Assembly (NCBI GenBank): GCA_016081115.2 | Contig: CM071934.1 | Coordinates: forward strand, 61,799,267-61,863,266 | DNA length: 64,000 bases | Direction: 5' to 3' | Source of the DNA: Rehmannia glutinosa | Lineage: Eukaryota; Streptophyta; Magnoliopsida; Lamiales; Orobanchaceae | Part shown: positions 1 to 10,314 of the stretch, piece after piece | Layout: each line of letters begins with the position of its first letter | How positions within the stretch are numbered: the stretch's first letter is position 1 | Made by a program: the position numbers and the translations under genes | The notes under the pieces: model-generated | Told to the model about the DNA's origin: nothing | What the model saw: only the letters and a program-made list of their open reading frames with translations | Database searches by the model: none

Positions 1-257
1 TAACCCTTCTGGAGAATAGCTTTCTGATGATGAAGAAACAGTTGCTAATCCATCAGGCAGATACGGTTGTTTTATTGTAGAAGAACCTAAATCAGGCAAG
101 GATATGATAGAGGAGAACATGGTGATTTCTTATGATCCACGAGGACAACCCCCAAAGTATGAATTTGCCACTGGGGATGACAGCAGACTAGCCGACAAGT
201 TGCAAAGGGCCTTTCTACATATGTTTGAGGGAAATGGAGTATATGGAAATAGGGTAC
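1..257 (+). pseudogene. Remnant of copia downstream ORF, element E0 (left piece)
   Basis: The + frame is open from about base 20 to the insertion point of the Athila-like element, after an in-frame stop at 17-19. The peptide is acidic and then basic (for example EEPKSGKDMIEENMVISYD) and has no domain I recognise. I assign it to the same ORF as 7505-8523, because the 7.2-kb element between them has matching 5-bp duplications, so the two pieces were once adjacent. The joined frame meets a stop soon after the junction, so the gene was dead or has decayed since. Its upstream part lies outside the window. Confidence 0.5.
253..257. repeat. Target-site duplication GGTAC, left copy (Athila-like element)
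   Basis: GGTAC directly precedes the TG of the left LTR and recurs at 7500-7504, directly after the CA of the right LTR. Confidence 0.9.
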
Positions 258-1737
258 TGTTAAGTTGGTTTTTATACCAATGTATTGAGTATTCTAGACT
301 AGGATTTTGCGGGGTTTTCAAGTATTTTAGCGTCGTTTGAGTCGAGTTTGTGTCATTAGTTGTCGTTTGAGAGTCGGGACAGGTCTTGGATGCCGAAATT
401 GATTAAAAACGATTAAAAACGTGTTTGGGTGGTGAAGATCGCATTTTAGGAGCTAAAAAAACGGAAATATATCGAGCATGATCGAAAGAATAGCAAAAAC
501 CCCGCGCCGCAGCGGGGTCGAAATTGATGTTTGAGGACAAGCGCTGCTGCAAGATTGCATTTGGCAAAGGCATGGCAGCAGTGGACGCAAAGAAAACAGG
601 GCTGCAAAGACACGGAGAGCAAGGCGGCAGCAAGAATGGAGTGCAAGAATGACGTGAGCATGGGCGGCAGCAGCGCCATCCTATATGCCAGCCGCGCGAC
701 AGTGCAACAGGGCAATACATGGAGAGGCCGCAAGACCATTCTAGGCTGCACAAGCCGCTCGATGGGCCTGAATGTGCGCTGAGTTCTTTTTGGGCCTTTT
801 TGGACGGATTTTTTAGGGTTTTAAGCCTATAAATAGAACAAGGAACGGACAAACAGGGGTTGGACATTTTGGAGAGCACAAGGGACGATTTTGAGCAAGG
901 AGAAAGAGTTCGACGAGATTCAAGGCATCTACCTTGCGGAAACAGAGAAGATTCCTTCCTTAATCATTCCAAATTATTTTTCTAGCATCTTTGTTGAACC
1001 CTATCGATGTATAATTATTTCTTCATGAGTTTTTGTACATCTAACATGAGCTAAACCCATATTTCTAGGGGATTGATGTAACTTACGTTTGAACCTATGT
1101 TTTGATTTCTAGTTTATGAAATTCGCATGTTTATTAATCTATTTGTGCTATCTCGATTTGATTGCATCGGATTATCGATCAATAATTTAGATTGTTTGGC
1201 GTGTTTGATTTGACGCCGAGAGAGGTAATTGAACGCCTGGCCATAGAATAGCACAACCCAGGGTTTCATAGAATCGAGAGATTTATGAATCTTTTGAAGC
1301 CTGTGATAGAATATTCATTGAGCACATTAGGGTTTACTTTATGATTTTTATAGAGATATCGAAATCAGAAATTGAAACCTAGAATCACTTGGCACTCGAG
1401 AGAGGAAGTGATAAACGGTTGGAATATTGGCTTATAGATTGATAATTTGTGATTAATAAACTGGATTGAAAACATAGGGGATAACTAGGTGAAATCAACC
1501 CTCTAGAATTCATCTTCTACGTGTTTGATAAATTGTCGAACCATTTATTTGCTTAATTTTAGTTTTTTTAGTTTAATCAATCATCATCTCTTTTCGATTT
1601 CTAGATAGAATTAAGCTATTTTAATTATAGTACTTAGTATAAAATTCGATAACAATCCTCGTGGAGACGATAACCCTACTTTCAAAACCTATACTAAAAC
1701 TTGATACCGTACGCTATGTGTAAGAAATTCGCGATCA
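258..1737 (+). repeat. 5' LTR of Athila-like element
   Basis: This LTR pairs with 6004-7499. A TATA box (TATAAATA) at 828-835 fits a Pol II promoter at the U3/R boundary. The two copies are close to identical, but mismatches cluster at CTG/CAG: 1151-1180 reads CTCG, CGG and TCG where the right copy has CTG three times. The LTR also holds a GC-rich segment (about 500-780) that differs more between copies. Confidence 0.9.
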
Positions 1738-1743
1738 AGTTTT

Positions 1744-1761
1744 TGGTGCCGCTGTCTTGGG
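1744..1761 (+). promoter_or_regulatory. Primer-binding site, degenerate tRNA-Asp type
   Basis: TGGTGCCGCTGTCTTGGG lies six bases after the 5' LTR. It matches, with several mismatches, the complement of the plant tRNA-Asp 3' end used by Athila and Tat elements (TGGCGCCGTTGCCGGGGA). Most mismatches are C-to-T or at CG sites, as expected for an old methylated copy. Confidence 0.7.
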
Positions 1762-1963
1762 ATTGTTTTATCCTATTTTAAACTAATACTATTACCAAGT
1801 AGTCTTAATACTAATCTAGACTAGTTTAGGAGTTATAATTTCGTATTTCTCATTGATTTATTTGTTTATGCGAGATTCAAAATACTAATTTGCTTCATTT
1901 TGATCCGAAATTGAACGGACACTTCGAGCAATAAGAGCAGCAAAGCGAGCACGTAATCGAGCA

Positions 1964-3150
1964 ATGGCAGAGGCGTTGTAGACAATGAGAATAACGGAAA
2001 TCGGGTTGCGAATATGCCACCACAACCTAATGCACGAGAAAGGGCAATCCAGGATTACTTTTCGCCCATTGTGAACTGAATTACTCTAATTGTGCGCTGA
2101 CCCATTAATGCAAATAATTTGAATTGAAACCGGGCCTCATAAGCATGGTTCGAGAATCGATTTGGGGGAGTCCAGTGGATGATCCGAATACACATCCGCC
2201 ACTTTCACGGAAATTTGCGACACCATCAAGATGAATGGTGTGACCGATGAGGCCATTCGATTGAGGCTTTTCCGTTTTCACCGGGATAAGGCCAGCGCAA
2301 GTGGTTACTGACGTCGTTCGCCCCCGGGAGTATTACGAGCCGGGATGATCGACTCAAAAGTTTTTAGCAAAATTCTTCCCTCCCAAAGAAGACACTCCAA
2401 TCGAAGAGCGAGATCGCCGGTTCCAACAGATTGATTTTGAGCCGTTATATGAAGTTTGGGAGCGATTTAAAGATCTGTTGAGGAGATGCCCACAAAGACA
2501 TGGATATGCAGATCGCGCGAGGGTTCAATATTTTTACAATGGGTGAATGGGCATACGAGGACGATACTAGATGCGGCATCAGGAGGTACATTGATGGCTA
2601 AAACACGTATTGAGGCCCTACTTTTACTTGAAGAAATGGCCACAAAAAACTATCAATGGCCCTCCGAGAGGACAACACCGAAGCCGGTTGCCGGTGTTCT
2701 TGAGTTGGATACAATGTCAGCTTTGGCAGATCAAATCTCGAGTCTGACAAAACAATTGGCAATCATGAATACCGGTAGCACACCACAAAGAAGCCGCACT
2801 CCCACCCGCCGCGTTCACGCACGCGCCACTCACGAGGCCGAGCAAGTCAATTATGTGAATAACAGGGATTTTAATAACCGAGGTAATTCATTACCAACTC
2901 ACCACCACCCGAGACTTCGCAATCATGAGAATCTCTCTTATAGCAACAACAGAATGTATTGAATCCACTGGGTTATCCAAACCCATCCGGCCCAATGCAC
3001 TCGGAGGTGAAAAGAAGCGATCGCTTGAGGAGATGCTCGGCTCATTCATCGGAGAGACCAGAATCGAATGAATAGGAGTGAGGCGCAGATTGATGGTCTC
3101 AATACTAAGATGAGCACAATGGAGACACATATTAGGTCGATCGAGACACA
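1964..3150 (+). pseudogene. Decayed gag of Athila-like element
   Basis: The region encodes, with frameshifts, a retrotransposon gag that would package the element RNA. A start-like ATG is at 1964. A RAIQDYFSPI-like stretch follows near 2040. The longest open piece (2486-2962) has the capsid-like signature LDAASGGTLMAKTRIEALLL followed by LEEMATKNYQW, typical of Athila/Tat gag, and then a run rich in basic residues. A stop follows at about 2960 and coding character fades by 3150. I see no zinc knuckle. Several frame breaks make it non-functional as read. Confidence 0.75.
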
Positions 3151-3159
3151 ATAGGTCGG

Positions 3160-3780
3160 TTGGCTACGGTAGTGAATTCATTGCAACAGAAGGGAAAGTT
3201 CCCAAGTGATACGAGGTTAATCCGAGAGAGCACTCGCAATGCAATTTACGCGCGAAAAGGAAGCAAAAATTCAGCCTTTGCTCCCGAAAAATCACCTATT
3301 TATGCGAAACCAGTGGAATCCAAGAAAATGAAGTTGGAAGAATTTGAAACTGTCTATCCGACAGAGGAGTGTAGTGCAATAGTCCGAGTAAACTACCTTA
3401 AAAATGAAGGATCCGGGAGTTTCACTATTCCTTGTACTATTGGAGGAGTTTGCTTTGAGAAACCACTTTGTGATCTTGGGGTCCAGTGTGAATCGATATC
3501 TCTAGCCGATGTGACGAAGTATGGGCTCGGTGAGGTGAAGCCGTCAACATCACTTTGCGTTCATTTGATCGATCCATCGCCTATCCGTGGGGAATCATTG
3601 AAGACGATCTTGGTAAGAATTAATAAATTTGTTTTTCTGTGGATTTTGTAGTGTTGGACGCGAACGAGGAGAAGAAAATACCTATAATTTTTGGGTGGCC
3701 ATTTTTAGCCACAAAGCAAGGGCTTTGATCGATGTAGAAACGGGGAGCTAACATTGCGGGTAAATCAAGAGAAAGTTGTA
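3160..3780 (+). pseudogene. Decayed aspartic protease of Athila-like element
   Basis: The open piece 3160-3651 carries GSGSFTIPCTIGGVCFEKPL and then CDLGVQCESISL. This corresponds to the retropepsin-type protease of Athila/Tat elements, in which the active-site block is normally DLGASIN; the residues after DLG are altered here. A frame change near 3640 continues into a VVLDANEEKKIPIIFGWPFL-like stretch, the usual C-terminal half of the domain, which ends at a stop at about 3727. Polyprotein cleavage is the family role. The changed active-site surroundings and frameshift indicate loss of function. Reverse transcriptase, which should follow, is missing. Confidence 0.75.
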
Positions 3781-3950
3781 TTCACCATCCATCCAACCAA
3801 TAGGCTAAAATTTGAATTAAAGGATGGTAAGCGGATGGTTGGGAATATTTCAAGACATTGGAGGTTGGGAAGTTTCTAAGGGAAATGTGGATCACATGCC
3901 TATTGGAGCCCCAACTTGAGGATAATCGACATAGTCAAGATCAGAACTTA

Positions 3951-5985
3951 GCGCTTCTTGGGAGGCAACCCAAGCCCCTTTTATTGCTTTCTTAGTTTTA
4001 ATTTAGTTTAGTAGTTGTTTTTGTTTTTTTCTGAATTTTTGCATTTTTAGGAGTAGTAAGTTGCATCATACCCCACCCCTCTTATTTGTGCAAATCCCAC
4101 ATATCCCATTCCATCTTCACAAAAGAGCATTATGACACTACACACACCATATTCATCTCATCCATTCACTATTTGGTAAGTTTGCAACTTCCAAACCCCA
4201 CCCCATTTTCCCCATCTTATGATTTTTGGTGTGGTTGGATTGTAGTGATCTAGGATAATTGTTGTTGATTTGTGGATTCTCGGATTGGTTGCTCATGCTA
4301 GATTTAGGTTTGGTGCTGATTTTTGGGATTGAATTGAGCTATCCATTGCATTCACTATCTTTGCCCAAATTCATGCATATGAGGTGTTTGATGAAATGCC
4401 CCAATGATAGTTTCAAATTGTTTAGTGCTATATTGCATTTCTATGCTTATCTTTTTGACATGGCATTATATTTTCTACTTGGGGGCATTATGTATGTGCT
4501 TTGATTTTCGATTTCTCACCCATAACCGAATTCCATGGTTCCACGAGTTTTGTTTTCTTGTCTACCTTGCTAGGTTGCAAAAATGCGAAACCAAAGAGGT
4601 TGGACTAAGGCGAATGGGAAGAACATGACCACACCTCGAGAGGCATACAACACTGCGGGCTCGTGCGCTAGGATGCATTGTGAGCTTATACGAGACACCT
4701 CCTACACGTAGTAGTACCACATGACTTAAGGAGCCTTCGCTCCTCGGCTACCAGGAAAGTCCTTTTTCCCACCTCTCCATTGGGGACAATGTCGTTTTAA
4801 GTTTGGGGGGGTGCAGTCTATTTTCATTCATCGAGTCGGGTCTCGAGTCAAAAAAAAACAAAGAAGAAAAAAGAGTCTAGAGTCGAGTCGGGGCATTTGT
4901 AAAACTGTGAAACTGCATGACTAAGTGAATTTGTTGAATATGAGTTGAACGGTCAAGAGAGCATGTGTTGAACTGTGATTTAATCTTCTTTCCATTAATT
5001 CCATCTATGTGCTTGACTCTGTTGATTTATTTGGGGATGATTTATGCAATTTAGTGGTTCCTTTATGATCCCACCGGATTCTAGAACTTGTCTGATCACT
5101 AGTCGAGGCGAAATCCTAGGTGAAGTAACATTGAGGAAGTGATTTAGGCCATCTTTGAACAAGCCAGAGCCTAAAATGCCTACCTTTGCATTATATTTTC
5201 CCTAGTGTCCCCCTTTGAGCCTTATAAACCCGTTTCTTTGGCAAACCATCTAATACCCAGAGCCTAAATGTGAATATCCTAATTACCCATCACTCATACA
5301 CACAAAGTATAGAAAAATATTGGAAGTTGAGGAGGGTATGATGAGAAGGGTGTGAATTTAATTGAATGAAGTTGCTCGAGAAAAGAAAATATGAGACCCC
5401 ATGTACGCAAAAGAATAAGTTTGGGGGTTCCCAAAAAAAAAAAAAAAAGAAGAGAAAAAGAAAAAAAAATGAAAGAGAAAAATCAGCGGGATTGAAGGTT
5501 CATAAACATTGGGGATGTCAAAAAGTGAAAGGTAGTTGCTAATTGATGATTCGAATTGATAATTGTGTGTTTGGGTGATTTGAGCTACTTAATCCTATAT
5601 TTTCCTACCTTACCTTAAGCCCACATTACAAGCTTTAAAAGTCCTATTGATCCTTGTGTTATATTAGCCTACATTAGTGGAGATTAGTGTGAAAGACAAG
5701 CCTATGGAGTCCGGTAAGCATCTCATCTCCATATTCAAAAAGTGGATCATTTTGAAAACACTTGATTGCGTGAGTCTATCTGGATAATAAAACGGAGTTG
5801 GCATGAACATTCCACCTTCATGATCACTTTGTGAAAATACGTGCTTGTTGATAGTAAAACGAAATTTGACGAATGAGCTTGGTTGTGAAGTTTCGCAGAT
5901 TGGGTTGTTGAGTCGATCTCTTCATTTTTGTGTTCTTCTTGTTAGTCATTTTTAGAGTCAGTAATTGCTTGAGGACAAGCAAACG
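3951..5985 (+). other. 3' non-coding region of Athila-like element
   Basis: I see no protein signature here. A GGGAGGCAACCCAAGC segment near 3960 is a phrase I associate with the region after pol in Athila-type elements. G-rich PPT-like motifs (AAGTTTGGGGG) occur at about 4799 and 5418 and again at the functional position near 5990. The stretch also contains an A-rich run with AAAAAAGAAG repeats (5435-5485). Confidence 0.6.
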
Positions 5986-5987
5986 CC

Positions 5988-6003
5988 TAAGTTTGGGGGT
6001 ATT
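5988..6003 (+). promoter_or_regulatory. Polypurine tract of Athila-like element
   Basis: AAGTTTGGGGGTATT immediately precedes the right LTR. This is the plus-strand priming site position and the usual form in Athila/Tat elements. Confidence 0.75.
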
Positions 6004-7499
6004 TGTTAAGTTGGTTTTTATACCAATGTATTGAGTATTCTAGACTAGGATTTTGCGGGGTTTTCAAGTATTTTAGCGTCGTTTGAGTCGAGTTTGTGTC
6101 ATTAGTTGTCGTTTGAGAGTCGGACAGTCTTGGATGCCGAAATTGATTAAAACGATTAAAAACGTGTTTGGGTGGTGAAGATCGCATTTTAGGAGCTAAA
6201 AAATGGAAATATATCGAGCATGATCGAGCGCAGCGCTAAAACAGCAAAACCCCGCCCGCGGGGTAAATTGGTACAGCGTTTGAGGACGAGGCGCGCTGCG
6301 GCACCATGCCGGGCGCTTGCTGCAAAGACTGTGTGGGCGACAACGGTAGCGCTGCAAAGACACGGAGAGAAGCAAGAATAAGAATGGAGTGCAAGAAATG
6401 ACGTGAGCATCGGCGGCTGCTGCGTGCAAGGCCATCCTAGCGCTGCAGTCACGCGACCAAGCAATGAGGGCAATACATAGGAGCTGCAGCGCACCATTCT
6501 AAGCTAGTCGCGCTCGATGGGCCCGAATGTGCGCCGAGTTCTTTTTGGGCCTTTTTGGACGGATTTTTAGGGTTTTAAGCCTATAAATAGAACAAGGAAC
6601 GGACAAACAGGGGTTGGACATTTTGGAGAGCACAAGGGACGATTTTGAGCAAGGAGAAAGAGTTCGGGATGAGATTCGAAGGCATCTACCTTCTGGAAAC
6701 AGAGAAGATTCCTTCCTTAATCATTCCAAATTATTTTTCTAGCATCTTTGTTGAACCCTATCGATGTATAATTATTTCTTCATGAGTTTTTGTACATCTA
6801 ACATGAGCTAAACCCATATTTCTAGGGATTGATGTAACTTACGTTTGAACCTATGTTTTGATTTCTAGTTTATGAAATTCGCATGTTTATTAATCTATTT
6901 GTGCTATCTGATTTGATTGCATCTGGATTATCTGATCAATAATTTAGATTGTTTGGCGTGTTTGATTTAACGCTCGAGAGAGGTAATTGAACGCCTGGCC
7001 ATAGAATAGCACAACCTAGGGTTTCATAGAATCGAGAGATTTATGAATCTTTTGAAGCCTGTGATAGAATATTTATTGAGCACATTAGGGTTTAATTTAT
7101 GATTTTTATAGAGATATCGAAATCAGAAATTGAAACCTAGAATCACTTGGCACTCGAGAGAGGAAGTGATAAACGGTTGGAATATTGGCTTATAGATTGA
7201 TAATTTGTGATTAATAAACTGGATTGAAAACATAGGGGATAACTAGGTGAAATCAACCCTCTAGAATTCATCTTCTACGTGTTTGATAAATTGTCTGAAC
7301 CATTTATTTGCTTAATTTTAGTTTTTTTTTTAGTTTAATCAATCATCATCTCTTTTCGATTTCTAGATAGAATTAAGCTATTTTAATTATAGTACTTAGT
7401 ATAAAATTCGATAACAATCCCTGTGGAGATGATAACCCTACTTTCAAAACCTATACTAAAACTTGACACCGTACGCTTGCGGTAAGAAATTCGCGATCA
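6004..7499 (+). repeat. 3' LTR of Athila-like element
   Basis: Partner of 258-1737, running from TGTTAAG to GCGATCA. A TATA box is at 6582-6589. CTG triplets at 6901-6940 and 7291-7300 are intact where the left LTR is altered, so this copy is probably closer to the true sequence. Confidence 0.9.
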
Positions 7500-7504
7500 G
7501 GTAC
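7500..7504. repeat. Target-site duplication GGTAC, right copy
   Basis: Matches 253-257 exactly and marks the right edge of the Athila-like element. Confidence 0.9.
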
Positions 7505-8523
7505 TCCTCACTTTCTCAAACTATTGATAATCATAGTGCCAACATTGATAGAGATATCAATGGTTGGCTGATGCGAATTAAAGAATGGACTCAGCAGAGT
7601 AAGGCGTTAAGCAAAGAGAAGGAATGAAATTTTAGAAGATTGAACAATAAGCTCGTCATTTGGGGAGCAGATCATATTGCCTTCCAAAATCACCAGAAGG
7701 ACAATTTTGATAGGATTAATACTAGCAGACAAAATGACCTAAATCTACTGCAGACAACAATTGAAAAAACGTTTGAGCACTTAGAAGCATCTCTTATCAA
7801 AATATTGATTCAATTCAGAATCAACTGATTGAATTAAGTGCCAACCATTTAGCAGCAGACTTCATGGTTCATATGAAGCTGGATTTCTTAATCCAAAACC
7901 TCCAACCTTCCTCCACTGATGCTGCCAAAAAGGGGGAAACAGGTCCCTTAACATCTGGCACTCCATTGGCTCCTCCCATTCCACCATCATTCTCAGTTGC
8001 TCAAAAAGTTGAAGCAGAAATGCAGAACGCTAGAGATGAGATGGATGCCTTAGAAAAGAATCAATAAGCAAGGATAAATCTCTTGAGGCAGAAGTTTGGA
8101 GGTCTACCAGCTTGCTTGATTCCAAAAGAAGGAAGTAATGAGAAGTTTAAAACAATCCTTTATGAAGGATTCTATAAAGGAATGAGTTTGGAACAAGCTT
8201 GGAATATGTACTGGGATATTGACTTGCAGGGCATTCAGCTGCCTCCTGAACAACAGAGTAAGATGCAGCAGAGTGCATCCAGCATCCAACCTAAAGTTGG
8301 TGTCAGCCAAGACAGTGGAAGAATAAGAGGAAGGGAAACTCAGAGAGGTAGAGGCTCTCCCCCAAGAAGAGGTTATGGAGGTGGCAGGTTTCCAACTGAC
8401 CCCAACAGAAGATCAGGTGCCTATTGGCTGGGCTTGGAAGATCAACAAAGAAAAGCCACAGGCAGAAACAGAAGACAGGGGAAGAAAATTTTGTATACTT
8501 TTTGTTGTAAATATACATTGTAG
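7505..8523 (+). pseudogene. Remnant of copia downstream ORF, element E0 (C-terminal piece)
   Basis: Three open pieces (7640-7828, 7864-8067, 8083-8523) read as one broken protein. The last has RQKFGGLPACLIPKEGSNEK, then GMSLEQAWNMYWD, a basic Gly/Arg-rich stretch (RGRETQRGRGSPPRRGYGGG) and the C-terminal CCKYTL before TAG. The QAW..YW block and the KYTL end recur in the downstream ORFs of C1 and C2 on the other strand, so I place it after RNase H in a related copia element. The RGG-like stretch suggests RNA binding, which is inference. The function of this ORF family is not known to me. Confidence 0.55.
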
Positions 8524-8524
8524 T

Positions 8525-10084
8525 TGTAGGTCCCAAGGGGTGTGAGTGTAAGGTTTAGAAGGGGGTTGAATAAACCTTACCAACTTTTCAAATTAGTCAT
8601 TTAAGTGTTCAGAGTTGATACTTCACAGATGTGTCCTTGGTGGACAGCTAAGTTAGTTAATCAGCAGAGTTAGTTACTCAACAGACTCAACCGAGCCATT
8701 GTGTAATAACTCATTGTTTTGACTAAAGACTTAACTCAACTGTGATTTGTTTTCAGCGGAAGACTTAACACCCTTGACTATGGTTAAGTTTGTTTTAATA
8801 CTTGGTTTTAGCACACAGTTGATTATCAATTGGATATCAAATTTATCGTGAGATATAAAAATAAGATGCGAGAATTTAAAGTCTTTGAAATGTAAATGAC
8901 ACAATAAGTTTTTATAGAGGTTCGAAGATGGGGTAATTCTTCTACTCCTCTCTTCTCCAACTCCCTGGAGGAATCCACTAAGTATTGATCAATATACGAG
9001 TGGTTAATGATACCCGATACAAGTCTTGATCACACGGTGACTTGATCCTTTGGGACTCGGCCGGAGATGCCTTGGTCACGCGGTGGCTTCTCGTACGACT
9101 CGGCCTTCTTCATAGGGCGTTGCCTTGCTACTACAGCCCACTTGCTCAAGCTTCTTGGATTTGATCACGAAGCCCTCCAAAAACTTGAGACTGGTTCGAC
9201 CTTGAACCTTTCTACAATCCTCCGTGGAATGTAGACCCCTTGATTCTTCCAAAATTTCCTCTTCAAGCGATTGAAGTTATCTTTCCTTCACGGTGAGTGT
9301 TGGATTGATTTCCTTCGTAATGTAGGATTGAGGATTGATCTTGAATGATTTGAGAATATATTTGGTTACTGATTGGATGTTTGCTCAAATGTTCGTGGTT
9401 GAGTAACCTTCTCTCGAGTTATTCCTCGAGCCTTTTATAGTGATCTTTCAAAAAAAATCTGCACGTTGAAGAGATAGGCTTATTTTTGAAAGTCACTTGT
9501 GGTCGTTGGCTTGTCTTGTTGCGATCCTTGAAATTGCCACTTCCTCGTATGAATTGTTCTTGACTTTTTGAGTTCTAACATGGTGCGTGCATCCTATTGG
9601 TTTATTTCTTTTGCACGCTCGAACCGAGCACTTCAAGAAAGGTAGTATGGAGCTATTACTTGTTTAAGTAATTCTCTTGATTTACGTGGCAACGGATCTC
9701 TTTCGATTGTCTTGACTTGCGCATTTTCTTAACATCCCCAGGTGACTTTGAGTTAGCTTCCAATCATTTGATGACTCTTCTATCACTTCAACTTGAGACT
9801 TGGATGTCTTGAGTAAACTTGATCGATACTTCACTCACCGTGCATCTCAACCGCACCTTGATCGAGTTCCGTCTTCACTTCTTTGCCATACTCGTTGCCT
9901 CGCCGCAATGAGTCTTCCTTCTAGTCTCCGGTTGTCTTCTTACATGTTTAGGCATAGCTGACTTAACTCAGCTTGACCAGCCCTATCTATTACAATGCAA
10001 TTTACAACAAAAAGATGGGGTGCCAACTTCCTATTCTAAGTTTTGCATGGCATTCATCAAAATCTACAAAATAATTTCCCAACA
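8525..10084 (-). repeat. 3' LTR of C1
   Basis: A 1560-bp LTR whose partner is 42252-43828. On the minus strand it begins at 10084 next to the PPT. The TATA box is the complement of TTTTATA at 9433-9439. Many differences from its partner fall on CAG/CTG. Confidence 0.9.
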
Positions 10085-10098
10085 ATTTCCCCCTTTTT
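10085..10098 (-). promoter_or_regulatory. Polypurine tract of C1
   Basis: On the minus strand AAAAAGGGGGAAAT abuts the TGTTGGG start of the 3' LTR. This fixes the minus orientation of C1. Confidence 0.85.
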
Positions 10099-10314
10099 GA
10101 CGATGCCAAAACTTAAAACATCCATACAATTATTTAACAGCAAAGATACATACAGACAAATGTAGAACCACAGAATGTATGTTTAGAATCAATCTTTTAT
10201 TGATCATAACATCCTTGTTCTTTACATAGTCAAGCAGAGTGTATTAGAGCTTAAGCCCAAAAAAATGTATCGAGCTTAAACGGGCTTAGACTAACCATGT
10301 TGTTCTATATCTAC

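Larger units (their letters stand above)
258..7499 (+). mobile_element. Athila-like Ty3 LTR retrotransposon without pol (non-autonomous)
   Basis: LTRs of 1480 and 1496 bp begin TGTTAAG, end GCGATCA and are flanked by a perfect 5-bp duplication. Between them lie a primer-binding site like the 3' end of tRNA-Asp, a decayed gag, an aspartic protease remnant and about 2 kb of non-coding DNA ending in a polypurine tract. I find no reverse transcriptase, RNase H or integrase motif in any frame. At 7.24 kb the element is shorter than full Athila or Tat copies, so pol seems to have been deleted before or after insertion. It sits inside the E0 ORF. Confidence 0.9.
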
